DNA from: Pontibacter burrus | GTDB taxonomy: Bacteria > Bacteroidota > Bacteroidia > Cytophagales > Hymenobacteraceae | Direction of reading: 5' to 3' | Assembly: GCF_010686685.1 (NCBI RefSeq) | Contig: NZ_JAAGWD010000011.1 | Location: 1-64,000 of the forward strand | DNA: 64,000 bases | Part shown: positions 1 to 8,346 of the stretch, one piece after another | Layout: every line of letters begins with the position of its first letter | Numbering within the stretch: the stretch's first letter is position 1 | Made by a program: the position numbers and the translations under genes | The notes under the pieces: model-generated | Database searches by the model: none | What the model saw: only the letters and a program-made list of their open reading frames with translations | Told to the model about the DNA's origin: nothing

Positions 1-65
1 GAGAAGTTAAGCCCGGACGCGCCGATGGTACTGGCCTCACCGCCGGGAGAGTAGGTGGCCGCCAA
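1..65 (+). rRNA. rrf: 5S ribosomal RNA, 3' part only
   Basis: The first bases match the 3' half of bacterial 5S rRNA: the segment GTTAAGCCC, then CGCCGATGGTACTG, then GGGAGAGTAGGTGGCCGCC. The 5' half lies outside the window, so an rRNA operon on the plus strand ends here. The exact 3' end is approximate; a terminator follows at once. No tRNA is visible downstream. Confidence 0.93.
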
Positions 66-73
66 CCCCTTAC

Positions 74-107
74 AAAGCCCTGTCCCCTACAAAAGGACAG
101 GGCTTTT
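74..107 (+). terminator. rRNA operon terminator
   Basis: A perfect 12-bp stem (AAAGCCCTGTCC at 74-85 with GGACAGGGCTTT at 95-106) closes a 9-base loop and ends in T residues, directly after the 5S gene. Confidence 0.85.
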
Positions 108-391
108 GCGTTTTAATCCCCCCACCCCCACCCAGCAACAACAGCTGCCGAACCAAAGCCAGCGGAAGGGGATGGACTAAGAGCAGGAAAGCTTGCCGAG
201 ATCACTGTAAAGGGAGGACATGGGACACCTCCGCAGTGTTACTTCAACTTGATCAGCCTTTATTCTTATTGTCTATCCCTCGAAGACACTGCATCATTAC
301 AAGTCATTGTGCAGCTATTTTAACTTATATATGCACTTAAACTTTGGAGGTAAAGCTTATTTTGATGGTATAGTTTCGATGCTACTTCAGA
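108..391. other. Intergenic stretch without recognisable gene
   Basis: This gap separates the rRNA operon from the convergent minus-strand methyltransferase. It begins with a C-rich run (around 118-135) and holds nothing that looks like a gene. An open frame from 307 crosses the terminator hairpin and the 3' end of the methyltransferase gene, and is not credible as a protein. Confidence 0.6.
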
Positions 392-429
392 AACCGAAAG
401 GGCAGCCTAAAATGGCTGCCCTTTCGGTT
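392..429. terminator. Strong hairpin terminator, 16-bp perfect stem
   Basis: AACCGAAAGGGCAGCC (392-407) pairs perfectly with GGCTGCCCTTTCGGTT (414-429) around the loop TAAAAT. It lies 12 bases past the stop of the minus-strand methyltransferase gene and probably ends that transcript. Neither side has a long T run. Confidence 0.75.
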
Positions 430-441
430 AGTACTTATACT

Positions 442-1158
442 CTATCTATAGATCAAGAACACTGCTGGTTGTTTGTGAATGTCGGGCAACTTCCCTTTCC
501 ATTGATGGATAGTTTTTGTTTGGATAAATTCATGTTCAGGTGACGTGATATTTGCTGCAATACAGAGCTTTGTTTCCGGATGGAGCGTAGTGAGCAGATC
601 TTCCAGGAGTTTGTTATTCCGATAGGGCGTTTCCATGAAAATCTGAGTTTGGTTACGCTGCTGCATCTCTTTCTCTAACTGCCTTAAGGCCTGTACGCGT
701 GGTCCTTTATCTATTGGTAAGTAACCATGGAAGGCAAATTGTTGTCCGTTAAAGCCACTGGCCATTAAGCTTAACAGTATAGCAGATGGGCCTGCGAAGG
801 GGATAACCTTGATTTCCTTTTGATGTGCATATTTTACTACTTCTGCGCCAGGGTCAGCAATACCTGGGCAACCAGCTTCTGAGATAATACCTGCATCTAT
901 AACTTTCTCAACTATAGGTTTTAGTGAAGCTTGTACCTGTGCCGGCGTTGCGTCCTTATCAATCTGTACAAAAGTTAGTTCTTCTATAGTTAACTCCGGG
1001 CAAATCATTTTTACATAACGACGCGCAGTACGCAAATTTTCAACTATAAAATAGCTTAGGTTTCGAACAGTTTCTTTTACCTGTGGTGAGATAACCTGAT
1101 CAGCTGTGCCTTCCGCCAATATAGTTGGGATTAGGTATATAGTACCGGTCTTTTTCAT
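442..1158 (-). CDS. SAM-dependent methyltransferase, RsmI-like
   Basis: A tetrapyrrole-methylase-fold SAM methyltransferase of the RsmI family, whose founder 2'-O-methylates C1402 of 16S rRNA. The 238-residue protein shows the family glycine loop as GCPGIADPG near residue 98 and a second SAM-site segment, FAGPSAILLSLMASG, near residue 120. It is shorter than E. coli RsmI (about 286 aa). Bacteroidota usually carry such a short paralogue besides a full-length RsmI, so the exact rRNA target is uncertain. The gene ends a minus-strand run, 112 bases after the hydrolase stop. A TATTTTTG element lies only 4 bases upstream of the start codon, which suggests its own promoter and little or no leader. 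Confidence 0.85.
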   Translation of the reverse strand: MKKTGTIYLIPTILAEGTADQVISPQVKETVRNLSYFIVENLRTARRYVKMICPELTIEELTFVQIDKDATPAQVQASLKPIVEKVIDAGIISEAGCPGIADPGAEVVKYAHQKEIKVIPFAGPSAILLSLMASGFNGQQFAFHGYLPIDKGPRVQALRQLEKEMQQRNQTQIFMETPYRNNKLLEDLLTTLHPETKLCIAANITSPEHEFIQTKTIHQWKGKLPDIHKQPAVFLIYR

Positions 1159-1162
1159 ACTA

Positions 1163-1170
1163 CAAAAATA
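1163..1170 (-). promoter_or_regulatory. Candidate -7 promoter element (TATTTTTG)
   Basis: Read on the minus strand this is TATTTTTG, an exact match to the Bacteroidota -7 consensus TAnnTTTG. It ends 4 bases before the ATG of the RsmI-like gene, so transcription would start at or next to the start codon. I see no clear -33 TTTG box. Confidence 0.45.
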
Positions 1171-1270
1171 TTAACTATAAAGGTATATAAATATAAAAGC
1201 TGCCTTGGCTACTAAGCAAAGACAGCTTTGAAACAATAGGAGGACTATACTATTAATAACAGGTCTATAG

Positions 1271-2041
1271 TTAATCCGCACTTAGGAAAGTTGTTACCAA
1301 CTCGTACACTTGATCGGGGGCCTCGGCATGTACCCAATGTCCGGCGTTTGGTATAGTTTCAACTTCAACTAATGTGAATAAACGTTCGATGCTGCCATAT
1401 ATATCCTCTGGTTTGATATACCTAGACCTGCCACCTTTAATGAACAACGTGTGCTTTTTAAAAGGTACATCCGATGTAATGGCTTCTGCTACCTTTTCAT
1501 AGTTTCTTTCAATCGCATCCAGGTTCATGCGCCAGCCAAAGGTATTGTCCTCTTTGCGGTACAAGTTCTTCATCAGAAACAGGCGAACATCCTCTTCCTG
1601 TATTTGTTTCGCTAATTGTGCATCTACTTCTCCACGGCTTGTAACGCGTGCCAGATCTACTGACTGCAGTGCATCTATAATTTCGTCGTGGTGTGGCGGA
1701 TAGGCTTTGGGAGCGATGTCCACAACTATAAGTTTTGTGATACGGGTCGGGTATTTAAGCGCATAATTCATGGCAACCTTACCACCCATCGAATGGCCCA
1801 TTATAGCCGGCGTCGGAATCTGTAGTTCATCTACCAGGCGTAGTACGTCTTCTGCCATGGCATCATAATCGTGCTCTTCGGAGTGAGGTGAACGGCCATG
1901 ATTGCGAAGATCAACTAGGAAAACGTTGTAATGCTCAGCAAATCGTTTTGCCAAGGTTTGCCAGTTATCTAATGTGCCAAACAGTCCGTGCAGAATCAAC
2001 AGCGGTTGACCATGGCCCATTTCTTTATAGTGTAATTTCAT
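1271..2041 (-). CDS. Alpha/beta hydrolase, YbfF-like esterase
   Basis: A single-domain alpha/beta hydrolase of 256 residues. The oxyanion region LHGLFG lies at 18-23, the strand-turn VDLRNHGRS at 43-51, the nucleophile elbow GHSMGG at 82-87 (Ser84) and the catalytic histidine in NAGHW (His235). The HGLFGxxxNW start and DLRNHGRS motif are typical of the YbfF esterase group, which hydrolyses small acyl esters in vitro. The physiological substrate is unknown. It follows selD after 81 bases that contain one exact AACTATAGTT palindrome. Confidence 0.85.
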   Translation of the reverse strand: MKLHYKEMGHGQPLLILHGLFGTLDNWQTLAKRFAEHYNVFLVDLRNHGRSPHSEEHDYDAMAEDVLRLVDELQIPTPAIMGHSMGGKVAMNYALKYPTRITKLIVVDIAPKAYPPHHDEIIDALQSVDLARVTSRGEVDAQLAKQIQEEDVRLFLMKNLYRKEDNTFGWRMNLDAIERNYEKVAEAITSDVPFKKHTLFIKGGRSRYIKPEDIYGSIERLFTLVEVETIPNAGHWVHAEAPDQVYELVTTFLSAD

Positions 2042-2090
2042 TATTTCAGTTATCAGTTAACAGTCAATCGTTATCAGTTTAGGCTTACGG

Positions 2091-2100
2091 AACTATAGTT
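2091..2100. repeat. AACTATAGTT palindrome (exact copy)
   Basis: Exact 10-base palindrome in the gap between selD and the hydrolase gene. Two further nine-base copies, at 2112-2119 and 2121-2128, form a small cluster with it, and the second covers the selD stop codon. Confidence 0.9.
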
Positions 2101-2122
2101 TGAGAGATATAAACTATAGTAA

Positions 2123-3175
2123 CTATAGCACAGCTATCAGTTTTTTCTCAGATTCCCGCTCTTTTAAAATACCCAATGGCTGAAGGTGTAAACTATAGTT
2201 GGCAAATAGCTGCAATACTTCTTCACGGCCAGCCGGATCAAGGGCAACTAGTAGGCCGCCGCTTGTTTGCGGATCGCAGAGCAGGTACTTTTGGTCTGGT
2301 GTAAGGCCTGCAATTTTATGGCCGTAGCTGTCGTAGTTGCGGTGCGTGCCGCCTGGTATGGCTTTTTGCGCCAGGTATTCGAGTGCCTCTGGTATAACCG
2401 GTACCTTATCGAAGTGAACTTCTGCAGCCAAATTACTGCCTTCACACATCTCAGATAAATGTCCCAGCAAGCCGAAACCGGTAACGTCGGTCATGGCTTT
2501 TACTTGTGGCAGTTTGCCAAGCTCAGCACCGATCTTATTCAGCTGCATCATTTGCTTTGGTGCCAGATCAGTGTGTTCTGGTTTAAGGATCGCTTTTTTC
2601 TGAGCGGTGGTAAGGATGCCTACACCAATCGGTTTTGTTAAGTATAGTTCGCAGCCGGCAGTGGCGGTGTCGTTACGCTTCAGGTTTGGAATGTCGAGTA
2701 GGCCGGTTACAGCTAAGCCAAAAATAGGCTCAGGGCTGTCGATGCTATGGCCGCCGGCTAAGGGGATACCTGCTTCGTGGCAGATGCTGCGGCTCCCCTC
2801 AATTACACGTTTGGCAACTTCTGGTGCCAGTTTATCTATCGGCCAACCCAGCACAGCAATTGCCATCATCGGGTTTCCACCCATCGCATACACATCCGAA
2901 ATAGCGTTAGCCGATGCAATCCGACCGAAATCATAGGCATCATCAACTATAGGCATAAAAAAGTCGGTGGTGCTGATAACGGCGCGGTCATTGCCAATGT
3001 CGTACACAGCGGCATCGTCGCGGGAGCTGTTACCAACAATAAGCTTTTTATCCTCGGGATAGCTGATGTCGGAATGCAGGATGGCGTCCAGTACTTTTGG
3101 TGCAATTTTGCAGCCGCAACCGGCGCCGTGGCTGTACTGGGTAAGTTTTATAGTTTGTGTGGATGTTTCTTCCAT
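2123..3175 (-). CDS. selD: Selenide, water dikinase
   Basis: SelD makes selenophosphate from selenide and ATP, the selenium donor for selenocysteine or 2-selenouridine. The N-terminal active-site segment GAGCGCK has Cys20 and Lys23, matching the Cys17/Lys20 pair of the E. coli enzyme, so this is the cysteine form. An AIRS-type ATP-binding fold follows, with DDAAVYDI near residue 54 and GGHS near 141. The length, 350 residues, is normal. The start codon lies 2 bases after the stop of mnmH, so the two are translationally coupled. This pairing points to use of selenium for tRNA modification. The stop codon TAG is part of a CTATAG palindrome core. Confidence 0.96.
   Translation of the reverse strand: MEETSTQTIKLTQYSHGAGCGCKIAPKVLDAILHSDISYPEDKKLIVGNSSRDDAAVYDIGNDRAVISTTDFFMPIVDDAYDFGRIASANAISDVYAMGGNPMMAIAVLGWPIDKLAPEVAKRVIEGSRSICHEAGIPLAGGHSIDSPEPIFGLAVTGLLDIPNLKRNDTATAGCELYLTKPIGVGILTTAQKKAILKPEHTDLAPKQMMQLNKIGAELGKLPQVKAMTDVTGFGLLGHLSEMCEGSNLAAEVHFDKVPVIPEALEYLAQKAIPGGTHRNYDSYGHKIAGLTPDQKYLLCDPQTSGGLLVALDPAGREEVLQLFANYSLHLQPLGILKERESEKKLIAVL
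2191..2200. repeat. AACTATAGTT palindrome inside selD
   Basis: Exact 10-base copy located inside the selD coding sequence, near its 3' end. Confidence 0.9.
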
Positions 3176-3177
3176 GG

Positions 3178-4206
3178 TTAAATCAGGTTGTTAGTTTTGG
3201 CGAAGCGTATGATCTCCAGTGCATTTTCTTCCGGATTTATAGTTTGCAGCGGCAGCATGTATACCTGTTGCTTTGGTTTTAACTGATAATAATATGCTTT
3301 GTCGTAATAGGTAAGCGCAATCTCCACCATCTTTCCCATATCCCCTGTCGCAATGGCATCCAGTGCCTCTTGGGTAGCTAAACCTCCGAGGCGTTTCTTT
3401 ATCTTAACTATAGATGCTTCCAGTACGGTTTTGTCGGTGCGGCAGTATTCGTGCGCCAGCTTTTGCACGCGCAGCTTTTTGGGTACATCTATCACTATCG
3501 TTGGGCGCTGCTGCATGTAAGTAAAGAACTCATGCGACATTTTTATGCGACCAATCGTTTCGCCTTCATCTTCAAACCAAACCGCCTGTTCCGGATTTAG
3601 TTTTAAAAGTGCAGAGCCAAGCAGGTTCTCGAACTGCTCTGTAGTAGGTTGTGCGGGCATGCCTATACTTCCAAAGGCAGAGCCTTTGTGGTTAGCCAAT
3701 CCTTCCAGGTCTATAGTTTGCTGGCCAAGCTTTTGCAGGTAAGGTAGGATGTCTGTTTTGCCGCTACCTGTAAAACCGCTGAGCACAACTATAGGCCATG
3801 GCTTTGAGAATTGTTCCTGTATAAAATGGCGGTAGGCCTTATAACCGCCTTGCAGCAGGTGCACTTTAAACCCCGCAAAACTCAGCAGCCAGGCCATTGC
3901 CCCGCTACGCATACCACCCCGCCAGCAATGCAGCAGTACTTCCTTATCCGGAGCAATGTTGGTAGCATTTTTCACGAACTCCGACATCTTTGGCCCAAAC
4001 AGATCCAGGCCTAACAGTACCGCCGGATCGTGGCCCTGCTGCTTGTAAGAAGTGCCTACTTTTGACCGTTCTTCATCCGTAAAGATAGGAAAGCTCTGCG
4101 CCTGCAGAATGTGGCCGGCTTCGTACTCTTTTGGTGCACGCGCATCCAGTACAGGCAGCTTCTCAGCTTTCTGCAGAAACTCTTCTATCGCTATCGGGTT
4201 TATCAA
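3178..4206 (-). CDS. mnmH: tRNA 2-selenouridine synthase
   Basis: MnmH (SelU/YbbB) replaces the sulfur of wobble 2-thiouridine in tRNA by selenium, using selenophosphate from SelD. The N-terminal rhodanese domain carries the catalytic cysteine in [12 protein letters not shown] (Cys94, equivalent to Cys97 of E. coli YbbB). The C-terminal part has a P-loop, GFTGSGKT at 144-151. The 342 residues are about the family length. The start lies 6 bases after the pdxJ stop, so pdxJ, mnmH and selD look like one operon. Only the rhodanese cysteine and P-loop were checked; the function is otherwise from family knowledge. Confidence 0.95.
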   Translation of the reverse strand: MINPIAIEEFLQKAEKLPVLDARAPKEYEAGHILQAQSFPIFTDEERSKVGTSYKQQGHDPAVLLGLDLFGPKMSEFVKNATNIAPDKEVLLHCWRGGMRSGAMAWLLSFAGFKVHLLQGGYKAYRHFIQEQFSKPWPIVVLSGFTGSGKTDILPYLQKLGQQTIDLEGLANHKGSAFGSIGMPAQPTTEQFENLLGSALLKLNPEQAVWFEDEGETIGRIKMSHEFFTYMQQRPTIVIDVPKKLRVQKLAHEYCRTDKTVLEASIVKIKKRLGGLATQEALDAIATGDMGKMVEIALTYYDKAYYYQLKPKQQVYMLPLQTINPEENALEIIRFAKTNNLI

Positions 4207-4212
4207 AATGGC

Positions 4213-4926
4213 TTATTTAAGCTGGCGCAGATATAGTTGTATGGTGTTCTCCAGGCCATAGTACAGGGCATCGCAGATCAGGGCGTGACCAATACTCACT
4301 TCCAGCAAACCCGGTAAGTTCTCTTTCAGGTATTTCAGGTTGTCCAGGTCTAGGTCGTGGCCGGCGTTCAGGCCAATGCCAAACTCCTGCGCTTTAACAG
4401 CCGCTTTCATATAGGGAGCAATGGCTGCTTCGCGGTTGGCGTGGTACTGGCGGGCGTAATCTTCGGTGTATAGTTCTACACGATCGGTGCCAACTATAGC
4501 GGCACCTTCAATCATGCTTTCCACGGGGTCTACGAAAATAGAGGTGCGGATTCCCAGGCTTTTCATCTCTGAAATTATATCCGTCAGGAAATCTTTGTGC
4601 TTGATCGTGTCCCAACCGGCGTTGGATGTAATGGCATCCGGGGCATCGGGCACAAGTGTCACCTGTTCCGGTTTCACGTCTTTTACAAGCTTCAGAAAAT
4701 CAGGGGTTGGGTTGCCCTCTATATTAAACTCGGTAGTAACAATTGGCTTCAGGTCGTATACATCCTGGTAACGGATATGGCGCTCGTCTGGGCGTGGGTG
4801 CACGGTTATGCCTTGCGCTCCGAAGCGCTCACAATCTTTGGCTGCCTGTACTACGTTTGGTCTGTCGCCGCCGCGGGCATTCCGAAGCGTAGCTATTTTG
4901 TTTATATTTACACTGAGTTTGGTCAT
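4213..4926 (-). CDS. pdxJ: Pyridoxine 5'-phosphate synthase
   Basis: PdxJ condenses 1-deoxyxylulose 5-phosphate with 3-amino-2-oxopropyl phosphate to form pyridoxine 5'-phosphate, the last step of the DXP-dependent vitamin B6 route, in the cytosol. Diagnostic segments are [17 protein letters not shown] at the N-terminus, [13 protein letters not shown] near residues 39-51 and [13 protein letters not shown] near residue 190. The 237-residue length is normal. It is the first gene of the minus-strand operon with mnmH and selD. The PLP enzyme cysteine desulfurase, which depends on this cofactor, is encoded elsewhere in the window. Confidence 0.97.
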   Translation of the reverse strand: MTKLSVNINKIATLRNARGGDRPNVVQAAKDCERFGAQGITVHPRPDERHIRYQDVYDLKPIVTTEFNIEGNPTPDFLKLVKDVKPEQVTLVPDAPDAITSNAGWDTIKHKDFLTDIISEMKSLGIRTSIFVDPVESMIEGAAIVGTDRVELYTEDYARQYHANREAAIAPYMKAAVKAQEFGIGLNAGHDLDLDNLKYLKENLPGLLEVSIGHALICDALYYGLENTIQLYLRQLK

Positions 4927-5096
4927 GTTGCTTGGTGGCCGCTTTTGCAGCCGGCTAATTTTACTTATAAACGAGATGACTAAATTAATGGAAATTTAAA
5001 TAAGATGTTACGACTGGTTTTTTGCCGCAACTGTAAAAGCCCCGTAGAAGTAGCATAATGCCCTTAGCTTATATATACTATAAAAAATATAAAACT

Positions 5097-5558
5097 ATGA
5101 CCTTAAAAGAAAGAGTAGAGGCCGATATTAAAAAGGCCATGCTGGCAAAAGATAAGGCGCGCCTGCAAGCCCTTAGAAGCATAAAATCATTGATACTGCT
5201 GGCCGAAACCGAAAAAGGTGGCGGCGAAGGCTTGACTCAGGATACTGAACTGAAACTGCTGACCAAAGCAGCTAAACAGCGACGTGAATCGGCGGAAGTT
5301 TACGCGCAGCAGAGCCGTGCCGACCTGGAGCAGATTGAGCTGGCCGAGCTAGCCGTAATTGAAGAATACCTGCCAAAGCAGCTGGATGAAGGCGACTTGC
5401 GCATTAAGCTGGTAGAGATTATTCAGCGCGTGGGAGCAACCGGACCTTCGGACTTAGGACGCGTAATGGGTGTAGCTTCAAAAGAACTGGCCGGACAGGC
5501 AGATGGCCGGGCAATTTCTGCTGCAGTAGGTGCTTTACTGAACAACACTGATTTTTAA
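5097..5558 (+). CDS. GatB/YqeY domain protein
   Basis: A YqeY-family protein resembling the C-terminal tRNA-interacting helical tail of GatB, the amidotransferase subunit. The role of free-standing YqeY is not settled. I chose the ATG at 5097 (153 residues) over an in-frame ATG at 5058 because family members begin with MTLKERVEADIKKAM, and the 13 extra residues look non-coding. Typical motifs are the helix RLQALRSIKSLILLAE and the C-terminal DLGRVMGVASKELAGQADG. The gene stands alone, divergent from pdxJ, and is followed by a hairpin terminator. Confidence 0.88.
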   Translation: MTLKERVEADIKKAMLAKDKARLQALRSIKSLILLAETEKGGGEGLTQDTELKLLTKAAKQRRESAEVYAQQSRADLEQIELAELAVIEEYLPKQLDEGDLRIKLVEIIQRVGATGPSDLGRVMGVASKELAGQADGRAISAAVGALLNNTDF

Positions 5559-5568
5559 TCGCTGGCGA

Positions 5569-5578
5569 AACTATAGTT
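5569..5578. repeat. AACTATAGTT palindrome after yqeY
   Basis: Exact copy 10 bases past the yqeY stop codon. Another partial copy (TATAGTTGG) lies about 15 bases further on. Confidence 0.9.
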
Positions 5579-5626
5579 TCAGCATCAATTTATAGTTGGT
5601 AGCCTAAACCGATTATTTTATCTTAG

Positions 5627-5670
5627 CGCTGCTGCATTGGCTTTACACCGGTGCAGCAGCGTTTTGTTTT
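5627..5670 (+). terminator. Hairpin terminator after yqeY
   Basis: CGCTGCTGCA (5627-5636) pairs perfectly with TGCAGCAGCG (5652-5661), followed by TTTTGTTTT. It probably ends the yqeY transcript. A promoter-like pair, TTG at 5596 and TATCTTAG at 5619-5626 with a 20-base spacer, lies just upstream, so the hairpin could instead sit in the leader of the cvpA-like gene. Confidence 0.75.
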
Positions 5671-5690
5671 GATCCTATAGTTTCTGCGCC

Positions 5691-6206
5691 ATGAGCACTT
5701 TCGATTATTTCCTGCTGGTCCCGATCCTGTTTGGGGCATTTATGGGCTTCCGGAAAGGATTGTTAATGGAGCTGGTGTCTTTACTGGCGCTGGTGCTGGC
5801 AATACTTGGCGGGCTGAAGTTTCTGAATGTAGCATTGCCTATAGTTCGGGATTTCGTAGGCGATGTGGGGGTGCTGCCTTACCTTACGTTTATAGTTGTT
5901 TTTATTGCCATCATCCTTATAGTTTACCTGACCGGGTTTATCCTCAAAAAGGCCATCGACTTTACACCTTTCGGTTTCTTCGATAATTTTCTGGGAGCAG
6001 TGCTTGGTGCGCTAAAGTGGTGCTTCGCCATTAGCCTGTTGCTTTATGTTTCAGACATAGCTGGTATCAGCATTACAGATGAGACCGCTTCCGAATCTAT
6101 AGTTTACCCGGTGGTACTCAAAACCACGCCTTATGCGCTGGATATACTGAGTTATGTATTGCCGTTTGTTAAAACGCTGATGGATTCGTTGAAAGGGTTT
6201 TTTTAG
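5691..6206 (+). CDS. CvpA family membrane protein
   Basis: An integral inner-membrane protein of the CvpA family (colicin V production protein group), 171 residues. Four hydrophobic segments are visible at about 5-25, 28-50, 63-88 and 103-125. The N-terminal signature FDYFLLVPILFGAFMGFRKG matches family members, which share a glycine-rich first helix followed by RKG. The exact function is unknown in this phylum. The gene is preceded by a terminator hairpin and a CCTATAGTTT copy. The coding region is dense in TATAGTT heptamers, mostly read as ATA GTT (Ile-Val) inside membrane helices. Confidence 0.85.
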   Translation: MSTFDYFLLVPILFGAFMGFRKGLLMELVSLLALVLAILGGLKFLNVALPIVRDFVGDVGVLPYLTFIVVFIAIILIVYLTGFILKKAIDFTPFGFFDNFLGAVLGALKWCFAISLLLYVSDIAGISITDETASESIVYPVVLKTTPYALDILSYVLPFVKTLMDSLKGFF

Positions 6207-6306
6207 TTGATTTGAAAATGTGGAGATTTGAAAATTTGAAAATTAATCAGACACCGTAAAAATAAATCATAGTATTAGTATTCAGCTCCAAATTCCCAAA
6301 TCTAAA

Positions 6307-6876
6307 ATGCTGCTTCTGCTCGATAACTTTGATTCGTTTACCTACAATCTGGTGGACTATTTCGGCCAGTTGGGAGTGGAAGCGCATGTGGTACGGAACG
6401 ATGTGCCATTGTCGGAGATTAAAAAGCTGCCGATAAAAGCTATAGTTCTGTCGCCGGGGCCGGGCACGCCCAAGGGAGCAGGAGTGCTAATGGACGTGAT
6501 ACACGAATACCATGTGCGTGTACCGATGCTCGGAATCTGTTTAGGGCACCAGGCGTTGGGAGAGTTTTTCGGAGCAACGCTGGATAAAGGTGAAAAGCCC
6601 ATGCATGGCAAGATCTCTGAAATAATCTGCGAGCCGGATCCGATCTTTGAAAATCTGCCGGAGAAGATGCCGGTTGTGCGGTATCATTCGCTGGTATTGC
6701 GCCACGCACCGCCAACTATAGTTCCGCTGGCGCATACGGCTTCTGGTGAGCTAATGGCATTTAAACATAACACCTTGCCACTGTACGCGTTACAGTTTCA
6801 TCCGGAGGCGGCGCTTACTACTTATGGCTTAGAAATGCTACGAAATTGGCTGAGTATTGCTAATATTGCAGTATAA
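6307..6876 (+). CDS. pabA: Glutamine amidotransferase component II (PabA/TrpG)
   Basis: A class I glutamine amidotransferase that supplies ammonia to anthranilate synthase or aminodeoxychorismate synthase. It starts MLLLLDNFDSFTYNLVDYF, as the family does. The catalytic triad is Cys78 in GICLGHQA and His165/Glu167 in FHPEA, and the oxyanion strand is LSPGPGTP at 48-55. Its 189 residues are standard length. No trp or folate genes are adjacent, which favours the PabA role (folate), but sequence alone does not separate PabA from TrpG. The upstream gap is an AT-rich repeat-like stretch. Confidence 0.88.
   Translation: MLLLLDNFDSFTYNLVDYFGQLGVEAHVVRNDVPLSEIKKLPIKAIVLSPGPGTPKGAGVLMDVIHEYHVRVPMLGICLGHQALGEFFGATLDKGEKPMHGKISEIICEPDPIFENLPEKMPVVRYHSLVLRHAPPTIVPLAHTASGELMAFKHNTLPLYALQFHPEAALTTYGLEMLRNWLSIANIAV
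6714..6723. repeat. AACTATAGTT palindrome inside pabA
   Basis: Exact copy inside coding sequence, read as ACT ATA GTT (Thr-Ile-Val), using the ATA isoleucine codon. Confidence 0.9.
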
Positions 6877-6908
6877 ATTATATTTTTTTGGTTAGTTTAC
6901 CCTCTATT

Positions 6909-7682
6909 ATGGATCTACAGATTAAACGAGAAGGCGAATTTCAGTATATTGATGAGGGACAAGGCGAAGTGCTGCTGTTACTGCACGGCCTGTTTGGTGC
7001 CCTTAGCAACTGGAATGGCGTCGTAGATCATTTCTCTAAAAATTACCGCGTGGTTATTCCGCTGATGCCGATCTACGAAATGGCGTTGCACAAGGCAGGT
7101 GTACCCGGGTTGGTAAATTTTGTAGAAGATTTTGTGAAGTTTAAGAACCTGCGCGACCTGACACTGCTGGGCAACTCGCTGGGCGGACACGTGGCACTGG
7201 TGTATTCTTTAAATAATGCTGCAAAAGTAAAGCGTTTGGTGCTTACCGGCAGTTCCGGCCTCTTCGAGGACTCGATGGGCGGCTCGTTCCCGAAACGTGG
7301 TAACTATGAATATGTAAAGGAGCGTGTAGAGTATACCTTCTATAGTCCTGAAACGGCGACAAAGGAGCTGGTAGATGAAGTTTTCAACATTACCAACAGC
7401 AATGCCAAGTGTTTACGTATCATAGCTATAGCAAAGTCGGCGCAGCGCCACAACATGGCTAAAGATATCACAAACATTAAAGTGCCAACGCTGTTGATAT
7501 GGGGCCTGAACGATACCATAACACCGCCGCTTGTAGCACACGAGTTTAACAGGCTGATGGAGAACTCAGAATTATATTTTATAGATAAGTGCGGACACGC
7601 GCCTATGATGGAACATCCGGAGCGTTTTAATAGTATCTTAGAAAAATTTCTTGACAAGACCAGTATAGAACAACCCACATGA
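6909..7682 (+). CDS. Alpha/beta hydrolase
   Basis: An alpha/beta hydrolase of 257 residues if started at the ATG at 6909 (a TTG 21 bases earlier is less likely). LLLLHGLFG lies near residue 25, the nucleophile elbow GNSLGG near 97 and the histidine in KCGHAPMMEHPE near the C-terminus. The acid residue lies in WGLNDTITP. The substrate is unknown. The stop overlaps the start of the CBS gene in ATGA, so the two are translationally coupled. This arrangement recurs in Cytophagales, but I infer no function from it. Confidence 0.85.
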   Translation: MDLQIKREGEFQYIDEGQGEVLLLLHGLFGALSNWNGVVDHFSKNYRVVIPLMPIYEMALHKAGVPGLVNFVEDFVKFKNLRDLTLLGNSLGGHVALVYSLNNAAKVKRLVLTGSSGLFEDSMGGSFPKRGNYEYVKERVEYTFYSPETATKELVDEVFNITNSNAKCLRIIAIAKSAQRHNMAKDITNIKVPTLLIWGLNDTITPPLVAHEFNRLMENSELYFIDKCGHAPMMEHPERFNSILEKFLDKTSIEQPT

Positions 7683-8344
7683 TTGCAGAAGAACTCATCA
7701 ACCAAATGATCCCGCCGCTTAAGCTCTATGATACCGTAGAGAAGGCGTTGCGCTGGATGGATGAGTTCCGTGTAAATGAGTTGCCTGTAGTTAGCAACCG
7801 TAAATACCTGGGCATGGTGACTGCGCTGGGACTGGTAGAGCAAACCGACCGCAATCATACCCTGAAAGAAGTAGAACTGGATTACCAGGATGTGCACGTA
7901 ATGTATTCGCAGCACTTCTACGATATCATGGAGATTGCAGTCAAAAACAAGATACAGGTAGTTACCGTGCTCGACGAGATGGAAGAGTACATGGGTATTA
8001 TAACTATAAACGATACCTTGGCTGCTTTCGGTCAGATGTCGGCGCTGCAGGGGCAGGGCAGCATACTTGTGCTAAGCATGCCGGAGCGTGATTACTCCCT
8101 GAGCCAGATCAGTCGCCTGATAGAAGAAGATCATACCAAAATTCTGAGCGCTTATGTGTCGCCGGATGAACTGGATCCTTACAAAATAAAGCTTACCCTA
8201 AAACTGAATACCACCGACCTGACACGCATTATTGCCACGCTGGAGCGCTTCGAATACCGCATCACAGCACAGTTTCAGGATGCCAGCTCATTTGATGTTG
8301 GTAAAGACCGGCTGGATATGTTGTTCAAGTATCTGGATATATAA
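7679..8344 (+). CDS. CBS domain protein
   Basis: A soluble protein of 221 residues with a pair of CBS motifs in the first ~125 residues (…VNELPVVSNRKYLGMVTALGL and VVTVLDEMEEYMGIITINDTL) and an ACT-like C-terminal part (about 140-220). Paired CBS domains bind adenosine nucleotides and act as sensors. It overlaps the preceding hydrolase gene by 4 bases and is followed after 2 bases by the POTRA/barrel gene. The three look like one transcription unit that may continue into NAD kinase. Confidence 0.82.
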   Translation: MIAEELINQMIPPLKLYDTVEKALRWMDEFRVNELPVVSNRKYLGMVTALGLVEQTDRNHTLKEVELDYQDVHVMYSQHFYDIMEIAVKNKIQVVTVLDEMEEYMGIITINDTLAAFGQMSALQGQGSILVLSMPERDYSLSQISRLIEEDHTKILSAYVSPDELDPYKIKLTLKLNTTDLTRIIATLERFEYRITAQFQDASSFDVGKDRLDMLFKYLDI

Positions 8345-8346
8345 CC

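Noticed and set aside
307..543. Open reading frame of 78 codons
   Set aside because: It crosses the 16-bp terminator hairpin and the 3' end of the methyltransferase gene and has no likeness to a protein family.
2091..2128. Tandem CTATAG copies as a binding-site array for one local regulator
   Set aside because: Copies occur throughout the window in unrelated genes and inside coding sequence, so a local operator does not explain them.
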